From a virus, in IMG/VR virus record IMGVR_UViG_3300047562_004100, positions 1 to 22,834 of that record: a DNA stretch of 22,834 nucleotides; one strand, 5' to 3'. Both the position numbers and the translations under genes were made by a program. Under the pieces are notes generated by a model. The model ran no database searches. It had not been told where the DNA came from and was given only the letters and a program-made list of their open reading frames with translations. This document shows positions 14,905 through 22,666 of this stretch, in pieces (positions within the stretch are counted from its first letter, which is position 1; every line of letters begins with the position of its first letter).

Positions 14905-17671
14905 ACGCAATTGCATAAGCTATAGCTAAATCTTCAGGAGTCCATATAGCAGAATTATTTTGCACTACAGTTGTTGCTGCTTGCCAAGAAGCTGAAGTAT
15001 TCTGTACAGTTGTAAATGCTGCTTGCCAAGAAGCTGAAGTATTCTGTACAGTTGTAAATGCAGAATTCCATTGATCGGATGTTCCTTCTAAAGTGCTAAC
15101 TAAACCTGTAACAGTTAGGCCGCCATCTATAAGCTCATCAGCTATTGAAATATAAATTTGTTGACTAGTACTACCAACAGCTGCTTGATACTTACCATCT
15201 GAAGACATAGCTACAAAAATCCAGTCAACACTTGAATTGTATTTCAATGACCAAGTATTACCGTAATCATTAGAAATATAAATTTGACCAGCAGTAGTTA
15301 CAGCTGTTTGTTGTTTACCGTCCGCGGACATGGCAACACTTACCCAATTTCTATTAGACTCTTTTACAGACCAGGTATTACCGTAATCACTAGAAATATA
15401 TATTTGACCTAAAAATACAACAGCTGTTTGATACCTACCATCTGAAGATATCGCTACTGAATACCAAAATCTGCTTGACTCTTTAGCGGTCCAGGTATTT
15501 CCGTAATCACTAGAAATATAAATTAAGCTATTTAAACCGGCTGCAATTAGGTATTTACCATCCGAAGACATTGCTATTGAACGCCAAGATCTAACTGTTT
15601 CTTTCGCCGTCCAAGTATTACCGTAATCGTTAGAAATGTAAATATTGGTAGTGGTACCTCCAGCTGCTTGATATTTACCATCCGAAGATATAGTGCTTGT
15701 AATCCAACCTCTATTCGATTCTTTTGCAGCCCAAGTATTGCCGTAGTCATTGGAAATATAAATTTGACCATTACTAACTACTGCATTTTGATATTTACCA
15801 TCTGAAGACATTGCTATTGAACGCCAAGATCTATTCGATTCTTTAGGTGTCCAAGTATTGCCGTAGTCATTGGAAATATAAATTTGACCACTACTAACTA
15901 CTGCACTTTGATATTTACCATCTGAAGACATTGCTATTGAACGCCAAGATCTATTCGATTCTTTAGGTGTCCAAGTATTGCCGATGTTTATTAATCTTGT
16001 ATTATTTTGTGTTAATTTTATTTTTCCAAAAAATTGCCCCTCATCATAATTACCTAATAAATCTGAAAGCTGAGATAAATTACTGTCAGGTGTATAATAT
16101 AACTGATTTGATAAAGCGGTTCTCCCGTTAACAGTAAGAATATTTTCAATGCTATCTGTACCAATACCAACAGCTCCAGGAAAAAATGCACCACCTTCAG
16201 CAGATACCATAAATTGCCCGGTTCTGGTAGAAGAGACCATCGGGGCAAAAAAACTTGGAGTTGTTAAACCTCTCCATATCCACGAACTATCAAAAGCTGC
16301 TGCAGCATTTAGCCCCCCTGCATGAGAGTATCCCCCTATGGCTTGAGTTCCTCGGCCTTCTGCATGACTTGAATTACCAGAAGCTGTCGTACTATCTCCT
16401 TCAGCATGACTTGCATTCCCAGAAGCTGTAGCACCAGTACCTTCTGCATGACTTGAATTACCAGATGCTGTTGTAAGGGACCCTTCTGCGTGACTTTGTG
16501 CACCAGAAGCTGTAGTATCAAAACCTTCTGCGTGACTTGCTATACCAGAAGCTGTAGTACCAGCACCTTCTGCATGACTTGAATTACCAGATGCCCCAGT
16601 ACCAGAACCTTCTGCATGGCTAGCATACCCAGAAGCTACAGTACTAGCACCTTCTGCATGACTTACATCCCCAGATGCTGCAGCCTCAAAACCTTCTGCA
16701 TGACTATAATTTCCAAAAGCACTGGTGGTAAAACCTTCTGCATGACTTGAACTACCAGATGCTGCAGACTCAAAACCTTCTGCATGACTATAATTACCAG
16801 AAGCTGTTGTACTATCTCCTTCGGCATGACTTGCTCCACCAGAAGCTGTAGTAACATAACCTTCTGCATGGCTATTTTCGTTAGAAGCTGCTGTACCAAA
16901 GCCTTCTGCATGACTATAATTTCCAGAAGCTGTCGTATACTCACCTTCTGCATGGCTAGCATACCCAGAAGCTTTTGTTTGCTTTCCTTCTGCATGACTA
17001 TTTTCGTTAGAAGCTGTTGTACCATAACCTTCTGCATGACTATAATTACCTATCGCTCTTGTTAAACCACCTTCAGCATGACTCCCGACACCACGACCAA
17101 CAACAATATAGCCATTTGACCAGTTAATACCAAGAATATCTTCTTTAGCAGTTATTGTTCGATTAATTTTATCAATATTTTGTACTTCAAATATGAAAGG
17201 CCATCCATCTACCTCATCAAGTTTAGCAACTAAAATATTTCCTGCGTTTACATTCGCATATTTTGAATCATCTATAGCAGGATAAGTAAAAGTTTTAGTA
17301 GAACTTGTGTAAGTTAAAAATGCTGCCGTTGAACCACCAGCAATTACATCTTCTCCTTCTGCGTGAGTGTGAAATCCTACTGCAACTGTACCATATCCTG
17401 CAGCATGAGAATTTTTACCGGTTGCTACAGTCCTTTCTCCTTCTGCGTGGGATCCTTGACCACCTATAGCTGTAGTATCTACACCTTCTGCATAGCTGTA
17501 GTTTGCATATGCATTCCCCGCATTTACTGCAAAACTATAATTACCAGTAGCAGATCCTACATTAAAAGAAGTTCTTAGATTGTTACCGGATACGTTGCCT
17601 GTAATAGTTAATCCGTTACCTATATCGGCGCCACCACTAACCTGTAAAGTTGTTGTCTTAAAAGGACCCAT
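14900..17671 (-). CDS. Tail fibre/adhesin: YadA-like SHAEG beta-roll fused to a seven-unit Asp-box propeller (923 aa)
   Basis: N-terminal residues 1-40 (LQVSGGADIGNGLTITGNVSGN) are a fibre-like beta segment. Residues 58-107 hold four 14-residue turns of the SHAEG type. An inserted domain of about 85 residues follows (about 109-196). Residues 197-453 hold 19 SHAEGxxTxASGxx turns, typical of the left-handed beta-roll head of trimeric adhesins (YadA head repeats). A linker follows (454-560, including VGIGT and TVNG). Residues 561-842 are seven 40-residue units, each with an SSDGKYQ strand and a SNDYGNTW Asp-box, as expected for a seven-bladed propeller. Residues 868-910 are three W-x6-V-x6 repeats. 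No signal peptide is present. A host-binding fibre is likely. The start follows a perfect late promoter by six bases. Confidence 0.9.
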   Translation of the reverse strand: MGPFKTTTLQVSGGADIGNGLTITGNVSGNNLRTSFNVGSATGNYSFAVNAGNAYANYSYAEGVDTTAIGGQGSHAEGERTVATGKNSHAAGYGTVAVGFHTHAEGEDVIAGGSTAAFLTYTSSTKTFTYPAIDDSKYANVNAGNILVAKLDEVDGWPFIFEVQNIDKINRTITAKEDILGINWSNGYIVVGRGVGSHAEGGLTRAIGNYSHAEGYGTTASNENSHAEGKQTKASGYASHAEGEYTTASGNYSHAEGFGTAASNENSHAEGYVTTASGGASHAEGDSTTASGNYSHAEGFESAASGSSSHAEGFTTSAFGNYSHAEGFEAAASGDVSHAEGASTVASGYASHAEGSGTGASGNSSHAEGAGTTASGIASHAEGFDTTASGAQSHAEGSLTTASGNSSHAEGTGATASGNASHAEGDSTTASGNSSHAEGRGTQAIGGYSHAGGLNAAAAFDSSWIWRGLTTPSFFAPMVSSTRTGQFMVSAEGGAFFPGAVGIGTDSIENILTVNGRTALSNQLYYTPDSNLSQLSDLLGNYDEGQFFGKIKLTQNNTRLINIGNTWTPKESNRSWRSIAMSSDGKYQSAVVSSGQIYISNDYGNTWTPKESNRSWRSIAMSSDGKYQNAVVSNGQIYISNDYGNTWAAKESNRGWITSTISSDGKYQAAGGTTTNIYISNDYGNTWTAKETVRSWRSIAMSSDGKYLIAAGLNSLIYISSDYGNTWTAKESSRFWYSVAISSDGRYQTAVVFLGQIYISSDYGNTWSVKESNRNWVSVAMSADGKQQTAVTTAGQIYISNDYGNTWSLKYNSSVDWIFVAMSSDGKYQAAVGSTSQQIYISIADELIDGGLTVTGLVSTLEGTSDQWNSAFTTVQNTSASWQAAFTTVQNTSASWQAATTVVQNNSAIWTPEDLAIAYAIAL
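15146..15991 (-). repeat. Seven tandem 120-bp units encoding propeller blades
   Basis: Seven in-frame units of 120 bp (the last slightly longer) encode the Asp-box blades of the 923-aa fibre. The first two, about 15752-15991, are nearly identical in DNA. Later units diverge more. The gradient suggests the blade array grew by recent duplication at its N-terminal side. Confidence 0.92.
16313..17083 (-). repeat. Nineteen 42-bp units encoding the SHAEG beta-roll
   Basis: Strictly periodic 42-bp units encode 14-residue SHAEGxxTxASGxx turns (residues 197-453 of the 923-aa fibre). The codons for HAEG are nearly constant while the intervening residues vary. The regular spacing could be mistaken for a repeat array, but the unit is entirely coding. 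Confidence 0.93.
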
Positions 17672-17677
17672 TATAGT

Positions 17678-17685
17678 TATTTATA
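17678..17685 (-). promoter_or_regulatory. T4-type late promoter box before the 923-aa fibre gene
   Basis: The minus strand reads TATAAATA, exact T4 late consensus, six bases before the ATG at 17671. Box and spacing equal those at 1274-1281. Confidence 0.72.
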
Positions 17686-17705
17686 AAAGATATAATTGTT
17701 TTAAA

Positions 17706-19712
17706 CTATTCGTTTAAAGCATTACCTAATACAACAACGTTGTAAGTCGCATTACCATTGAAAGTAAAGTCTAAGTCTACCGTTGATTGTAATGTTGATA
17801 CATCTACGTTAGTAAATATGTTATCCGGATCAACAATAGCGTAAACTGTTCCTTCCCAATCACCATCACTATTTGTTGCTAGTATTTCTAAAGCTGCTCT
17901 TAATGTGGTATTCTTTTTAATCTGTACTGTGTATTTTACAGTATTAAAGCCGGTCTTTGGAAATGTTGGAACATTTAAAATATTGGTTGTTGTTTGTGTG
18001 GTTTTTGTAAATACTCTATTATTAGCAACAGCAGGTGAGCCTATAGTAATAGCACTAAATGCTACTGTATTAGTTGTACCGACACCAATTGTAGTTGCTT
18101 GATCAGCAGCTGTAGAATCGTCTAATAGTTCACGGGCTTGAGCAGTGCATGTTATTTGTTCAACATCTCCAGTACCTGCAGTGCCGCGGCCCAATAAGCG
18201 ATCAGTACTAATTTCTTGTATTTTATCAAGTGTTACTGCATGGTTAGCAATCGTTGCGTCTCCGGTTACATTTTGGGAGCCGTTAAATGTTACTGAAAAA
18301 TCAATATCTTTCTTAGCAGATATTACACGAGCTGTAGTTAGTATATTGGCGTCTCTCGCTGAACCGGTTAAATTACCAAATACAGTACCACGAAGATCTG
18401 CATTTAATAAAGCTTGATATATTTCTGGTTCATCCCAATCTGGGTTAGCATCCTCAAGAGGTACACTTGTCATGCCACCAAAAAGGGTCCATTCTCCTGT
18501 TTCAGCTCGTCTTAATAAACCACCATGCTGTAAACCTAGAGGAGCTTCAGTCCATGATACCATGAAGCCTTCATCAAGAGCATCTGATGCATTATCATCT
18601 CCTAAGAAAATAATAGGATCTGTAACTATAATGTCTTGAGTATTTACAAATGTTGCTGAACCTGCTACATAGAGATGACCTTGTATATTAAGATCTCCTG
18701 TTAAAGTGCCACCTGTTAATGCAAGATAGGTAGTATCTGTAAGAGTTATTGGTGTGTATAGTGCACTATTTACATTGTATATAGTTGATGCATTATATGC
18801 CTCATTCCAGTTAGCAGATACTGATGCAACTGAATTGTGTACACTATTCCATCTAGCAGAAGCTGCTGCAACTGTACTATGTGTACTATTCCAAACTGAT
18901 GATAATACCGCTACATTATTATGAACACTATTCCATCTTGCTGAGACTGCTGCAACTGTACTATGTGTACTATTCCAAACTGATGACAATGCTGCTACAT
19001 TAGCGTGTACACTGTTCCATCTAGCTGAAGCAGCTGCTGTTGTTGTATGATTGCTATTCCATACCGACGAAAGCACCGCTACATTAGCATGAGTGCTATT
19101 CCATACTGAAGATAAAACAGCTACATTAGCATGAACACTATTCCAAACTGATGAAAGAGTTGCTACATTAGCATGGGTGCTATTCCAAACCGAAGATAAA
19201 ACAGCGACATTGGCATGAACGCTGTTCCAAGTCGAGGATAGAGCGGCTACATTAGCGTGTACACTGTTCCATCTAGCTGAAGCAGCTGCTGTTGTTGTAT
19301 GATTGCTATTCCAAACCGATGATAATACTGCTACATTATTATGAACGCTATTCCATTTTGCTGAAAGAAGTGCTGTTGTATTATAATTTGAATTCCACTG
19401 ATTTGATGTACCACCTTGAGAAGATAAAAGATTTGCACCAAGTGTATCAGTTACATAACCACCACTTAGTGGTAAAAATTGAGATTCGATTGTACTAATT
19501 GCACTTGCTGCTCCAAGTAATGTTAAACCATAATCATTATTAATAACATAAACACTATTAGTACCTGATACTGCAACTACCTGACCAGGATATGCAATAG
19601 GGGATGATGTATATGTTAATAGATCAGCATATGTAGGAAACAAACTCTCTCTGTCAATCGGACGAGCGCTTGTTCTTGAAAACGGTTTTGGTAATGTAAT
19701 TACGTCTGACAT
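17706..19712 (-). CDS. Tail fibre protein with fifteen 14-residue Trp repeats (668 aa)
   Basis: The N-terminal region (1-105) is probably the attachment part (SLFPTYADLLTYTSSPIAYPGQVVAVSG). Residues 106-315 hold fifteen exact 14-residue units of the form WNSxHxxVAxLSSx, two heptads each, with Trp and Val at equivalent positions; a trimeric helical shaft is likely. Residues 316-440 contain ALTGGTLTGDLNIQGHLYVAGSATF and DPIIFLGDDN, motifs common in phage fibres. Further on, KDIDFSVTFNGSQNVTG and LDKIQEISTDRLLGRG are fibre-like as well. The C-terminus (about 560-668) looks like a beta-sandwich tip. The start is joined to the 497-aa stop by TAATATG. An inverted repeat at 17700-17718 spans its stop codon. 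Confidence 0.88.
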   Translation of the reverse strand: MSDVITLPKPFSRTSARPIDRESLFPTYADLLTYTSSPIAYPGQVVAVSGTNSVYVINNDYGLTLLGAASAISTIESQFLPLSGGYVTDTLGANLLSSQGGTSNQWNSNYNTTALLSAKWNSVHNNVAVLSSVWNSNHTTTAAASARWNSVHANVAALSSTWNSVHANVAVLSSVWNSTHANVATLSSVWNSVHANVAVLSSVWNSTHANVAVLSSVWNSNHTTTAAASARWNSVHANVAALSSVWNSTHSTVAAVSARWNSVHNNVAVLSSVWNSTHSTVAAASARWNSVHNSVASVSANWNEAYNASTIYNVNSALYTPITLTDTTYLALTGGTLTGDLNIQGHLYVAGSATFVNTQDIIVTDPIIFLGDDNASDALDEGFMVSWTEAPLGLQHGGLLRRAETGEWTLFGGMTSVPLEDANPDWDEPEIYQALLNADLRGTVFGNLTGSARDANILTTARVISAKKDIDFSVTFNGSQNVTGDATIANHAVTLDKIQEISTDRLLGRGTAGTGDVEQITCTAQARELLDDSTAADQATTIGVGTTNTVAFSAITIGSPAVANNRVFTKTTQTTTNILNVPTFPKTGFNTVKYTVQIKKNTTLRAALEILATNSDGDWEGTVYAIVDPDNIFTNVDVSTLQSTVDLDFTFNGNATYNVVVLGNALNE
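18768..19397 (-). repeat. Fifteen 42-bp units encoding the Trp-repeat shaft
   Basis: Fifteen in-frame 42-bp units begin at each Trp codon. A 68-bp segment at 18994-19061 recurs exactly at 19246-19313, six units away, which shows recent unequal exchange or duplication inside the array. Two unit types alternate, WNSxHANVAxLSSV and WNSxHxTxAAxSAR. Confidence 0.95.
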
Positions 19713-19713
19713 A

Positions 19714-21207
19714 TTATATTATTAACCTCAAGGTAAATGCTCCTGGAATTGGTACTGCGGGGGTATACGAATAAACATAATAGTTTGTCGTAGTAAAACC
19801 ATTTGCGCCTTCTACAGCAACCGTAGTTGGAGATCCAAACTCGCTTGTGTAATCAAAATTGTTTGTCATATCTTTAAATGCCGGTTCAGAGCCGCTACCA
19901 TTTGCAAGTCCTAATCCAGTAGGATATGCAAAAGTAATTCTTGTAGCCCCTACAGGTATATTAATTGTATACGAAGCGTTAGCTGCTGGATTTAGTACAT
20001 TTGTAGGGAGACTTCTAATTTCACTTGAAGTAGTTGGTGCTCCTTCAGGGCCGGTTTCAGCGCCCCAAAAACCTCTTCTACGACCAAACACTGTAACGCT
20101 ACTAGTTTTATTACCTGCGGGCAACGGGTCATCATAAAAGTTACCTCTGCTGTCTAATGGTTGCGGTCCTTCTTCATAATCTGCTCTAACCGAAAAAACA
20201 TTACTACCATCAATTATAGTTTGAGCAGGAAAAGTTGCAGCTATCTTATTATATTCACTTCTCGAGTTAACATCTGTACCAAATATTTGTCCGCCTGTTA
20301 AAATACCCGATCTACTATCTTGCTTAACGTTAGGGTCCCAAATACCAGCTACGGTCTCACCATTTATATTACCACTTAAAAATGTTACAGTTATTGTTAA
20401 CCCAGTTGTACCAGCTTCAACACTTGTACCGATACTACTTGATACATTTGATATAGAAGGTAATGTAAATGTTGGAAAGTATGTTTTAATAAACATAGCT
20501 TCAACAAATTCTTGAAATGTAGTACCTTGAGGAATTATTTGAGCCGCTGTAATAGCCCCAACTTCAACATCTGTAACTATAGTTTCTGTAATTGTACCTA
20601 AGGACCCCCAAAGACCGCTGTTGGATGTAACTAATGAATACGTTTCGGTCCAATTTGTTGAATTCCCGGATACAGCTGTTATAATATTATTTGAGCTTAA
20701 AATACCATTAACAGTTGTAGGTCCAAGATCAACACCACCGTGCCCGCTATTACGTACAACAAGGGTGTTATACTCATATGCAGATGTTGCGGTAGTTGCA
20801 GAATTGCCAACTAAACCTTCCTGGGTAATTGTTAAAAGTTTATCATTTGATATACTACCAGCAAGCTGTACATTATCAATACCACCTGTTTTTACCGATA
20901 CTTTACCATCAACTACACCAAAGTCACCGCTATCAAAAGATGCAACACCACGCTCTGTTGTTGTTGCATTGGTACCTGAAATTACTACAACTTCTGTATC
21001 ACCAATTGAACGAACTACTATACCCTTGTCTCCAGATAAAGTTAAAACTTCACCACCTGATATATCAAAATTAGTACCTACATCAGCTGATAGGGTCCAG
21101 GATGTATTCGAAGGAGCAAAAATAGTTGCCAGATCAACACCACTAGATAGTATTTTACCTAACGTATTTAAATTATCTTTTACCTTAAATTCATTATTAA
21201 GCGCCAT
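19714..21207 (-). CDS. Tail fibre-like structural protein (497 aa)
   Basis: The N-terminus (LNNEFKVKDNLNTLGKILSSGVDLATIFA) has the appearance of a fibre attachment segment. Residues about 40-140 are beta-rich with VLTLSGDKGIVVRS and TTTERGVASFDSGDFGVVDGKV, typical of fibre shafts. Residues about 185-200 hold one W-x6-V-x6-W unit (TNWTETYSLVTSNSGLWGSLG), the same unit that is expanded in the next gene. A domain at about 200-350 follows (IPQGTTFQEFVEAMFIKTYFPTF). The C-terminus (NYYVYSYTPAVPIPGAFTLRLII) is a beta domain of a kind I associate with phage fibre tips. The stop is joined to the 668-aa start by TAATATG. Confidence 0.82.
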   Translation of the reverse strand: MALNNEFKVKDNLNTLGKILSSGVDLATIFAPSNTSWTLSADVGTNFDISGGEVLTLSGDKGIVVRSIGDTEVVVISGTNATTTERGVASFDSGDFGVVDGKVSVKTGGIDNVQLAGSISNDKLLTITQEGLVGNSATTATSAYEYNTLVVRNSGHGGVDLGPTTVNGILSSNNIITAVSGNSTNWTETYSLVTSNSGLWGSLGTITETIVTDVEVGAITAAQIIPQGTTFQEFVEAMFIKTYFPTFTLPSISNVSSSIGTSVEAGTTGLTITVTFLSGNINGETVAGIWDPNVKQDSRSGILTGGQIFGTDVNSRSEYNKIAATFPAQTIIDGSNVFSVRADYEEGPQPLDSRGNFYDDPLPAGNKTSSVTVFGRRRGFWGAETGPEGAPTTSSEIRSLPTNVLNPAANASYTINIPVGATRITFAYPTGLGLANGSGSEPAFKDMTNNFDYTSEFGSPTTVAVEGANGFTTTNYYVYSYTPAVPIPGAFTLRLII

Positions 21208-21234
21208 AGTACGTTATATATATTATTTAAGGGA

Positions 21235-22299
21235 TTATATCTTATAAAAATTAGTGCGGTGACCTTTTACAATAAGTTTTTTATTAGGATCATTTTCATT
21301 AGAAAAATTTATAATAAGTTGTAAATAACTCGAAACTAACTCCACAGAATAACCTATTATTAGCTGTTCTGTATATATTTGACCATACTCAACTGCTACT
21401 CCTGTAGAAGTTTGCACTGAACCAACCGTATTTACTTCAGAATAGTAAATGTCATTATTGTAGTTGTTTTCTACCTGTAAATTGTATTTTGCTGTTTTAA
21501 AATCCCCAATGTAATATGAATCAATAATAGCTTGATTAGTATTAAGTGGTATTTCTCGATATATAGGGCGATATGGATTAACATTTACTTCAAGATAGTG
21601 GTTAGGGTTATTTTTATCTGTTCCTGCAAAAGTATAAACCCGCCCGTTTTTTAAAGTTACATTATAACCAGGATAAATCTCTTCAGCATAAGAAAAAGCA
21701 AACTGTTGTATCGTGTCAACTACTGTATCTACTATATTTTTATAACCTAATGTAACTAAAGATACTGCATTACCGTTTGAAACAGATAGACTTTCAGTAG
21801 TTGTATTAAAACTTAAAGTCTGAGAATCTGTTTCAGATGTTAAAAATATATCGTGTAAAGGAGTATTAGCAGAAAGAAGATTATTTTGTACATTTAAATT
21901 ACCTGAAACACCTACATTACCAGTTACATTAAAATCTCCGTAAATGGTACCACCTGTTAAAAATAGAAAATTACTAACCAAATAGCTATAAAGAGCGTAT
22001 GATGCACTTGTTTGACTAAAATACGTACTAGCGTCATATGCATAAACCCAGGTACTACTTATACCTTGCACAAATGTCTCAAAGTTTATAAAGCTACCCG
22101 AAAGATCGTTTAATTGTATATCTTCACCGGTTAAAAATTGATATAAATCGGTTTGTGCACTTAAACTACCTATTATATTGCCCCATACAGCTCCGCCTGG
22201 AAAAGTACTAACTACATAATTATCAACAGTATCTGCAATATTAACAAGTATATTTTGATCTGCTGGTTCAGTTATATCGATTGTAATATTTTCTGACAT
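21235..22299 (-). CDS. Tail fibre-like structural protein (354 aa)
   Basis: The N-terminal third contains GGAVWGNIIGSLSAQTDLYQFL, a W-G-x-I-x-G-x-L-x-x-Q-T-D-L motif common in phage fibre proteins. A helical segment with aromatic spacing follows (STWVYAYDASTYFSQTSASYALYSYL), then a beta segment with GGTIYGDFNVTGNVGVSGNLNVQNN like those in the 668 and 923-aa proteins. The C-terminal half (about 180-354) is a Tyr- and Asn-rich beta domain unlike the others, so it may be the variable tip. Its start overlaps the upstream stop as TAATG, so it is probably translated by coupling to the 112-aa gene. Confidence 0.82.
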   Translation of the reverse strand: MSENITIDITEPADQNILVNIADTVDNYVVSTFPGGAVWGNIIGSLSAQTDLYQFLTGEDIQLNDLSGSFINFETFVQGISSTWVYAYDASTYFSQTSASYALYSYLVSNFLFLTGGTIYGDFNVTGNVGVSGNLNVQNNLLSANTPLHDIFLTSETDSQTLSFNTTTESLSVSNGNAVSLVTLGYKNIVDTVVDTIQQFAFSYAEEIYPGYNVTLKNGRVYTFAGTDKNNPNHYLEVNVNPYRPIYREIPLNTNQAIIDSYYIGDFKTAKYNLQVENNYNNDIYYSEVNTVGSVQTSTGVAVEYGQIYTEQLIIGYSVELVSSYLQLIINFSNENDPNKKLIVKGHRTNFYKI

Positions 22300-22637
22300 T
22301 ACTCTGTTATATCAGGTACAATTTCCCATGTACCACTCATGAATGTTTTTACAGTACCGTTGGGAAATGTAACTTGAAGATCGTACTGATAAGTTGTAAA
22401 AGGTACTTCGATTTTTTGTGCTGGTATGCGTATAACACCGTTTGCTGGATTAACAAACTCTATTGTACCATCAGTTGTTGAGAAAGTTAAAACTACTGGG
22501 TAATCTACTGATTGACGAAATTCCATTTTTATGGTTGAACCGGTTAAATTCACCGGTGAACCATTCACTGAAATAGTAATAGAGTTAATTCCGTCCCACG
22601 TATCCCCTCTACGGTGTGGAGGTATCCTGTATGTCAT
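22299..22637 (-). CDS. Small baseplate-type beta protein, BppU-like (112 aa)
   Basis: The pattern RRGDTWDGINSITISVNGSPVNLTGSTIKMEFRQ, then LTFSTTDGTIEF, then GVIRIPAQKI, then TYQYDLQVTFPNGTVKTFMSGTWEI is the typical layout of the small Ig-like beta domain found in phage baseplate upper proteins (BppU N-terminal type). Length (112 aa) fits a single domain. It would act as an adaptor that anchors fibres to the baseplate, consistent with fibre genes directly following. Its stop overlaps the next start as TAATG. The TTAAATAT five bases before its start resembles other weak promoter-like strings in this window. Confidence 0.78.
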   Translation of the reverse strand: MTYRIPPHRRGDTWDGINSITISVNGSPVNLTGSTIKMEFRQSVDYPVVLTFSTTDGTIEFVNPANGVIRIPAQKIEVPFTTYQYDLQVTFPNGTVKTFMSGTWEIVPDITE

Positions 22638-22649
22638 ATACTATATTTA

Positions 22650-22666
22650 AGCTTAACTGTTAAGCT
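22650..22666. repeat. Short inverted repeat over a stop codon
   Basis: The sequence AGCTTAA-CTG-TTAAGCT is a perfect 7-bp inverted repeat with a 3-base loop, covering the stop codon of the right-edge gene. It is AT-rich and lacks a clear U-run, so it is at most a weak terminator or RNA-end hairpin. Confidence 0.4.

Noticed and set aside
17700-17718. TTTAAAC/GTTTAAA inverted repeat over the stop of the 668-aa gene
   Set aside because: The stem is all weak pairs and lies in AT-rich sequence. There is no clear U-run, so I do not call it a terminator.
16313-19397. Regular 42-bp repeats that might suggest a CRISPR array
   Set aside because: The repeats are entirely coding, keep a 14-residue register and lack unique spacers between constant direct repeats.
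20621-21247. Plus-strand 208-aa frame opposite the 497-aa fibre gene
   Set aside because: It is antisense to a clear fibre gene, has no late-promoter box or ribosome site, and its residue pattern mirrors the opposite coding strand.
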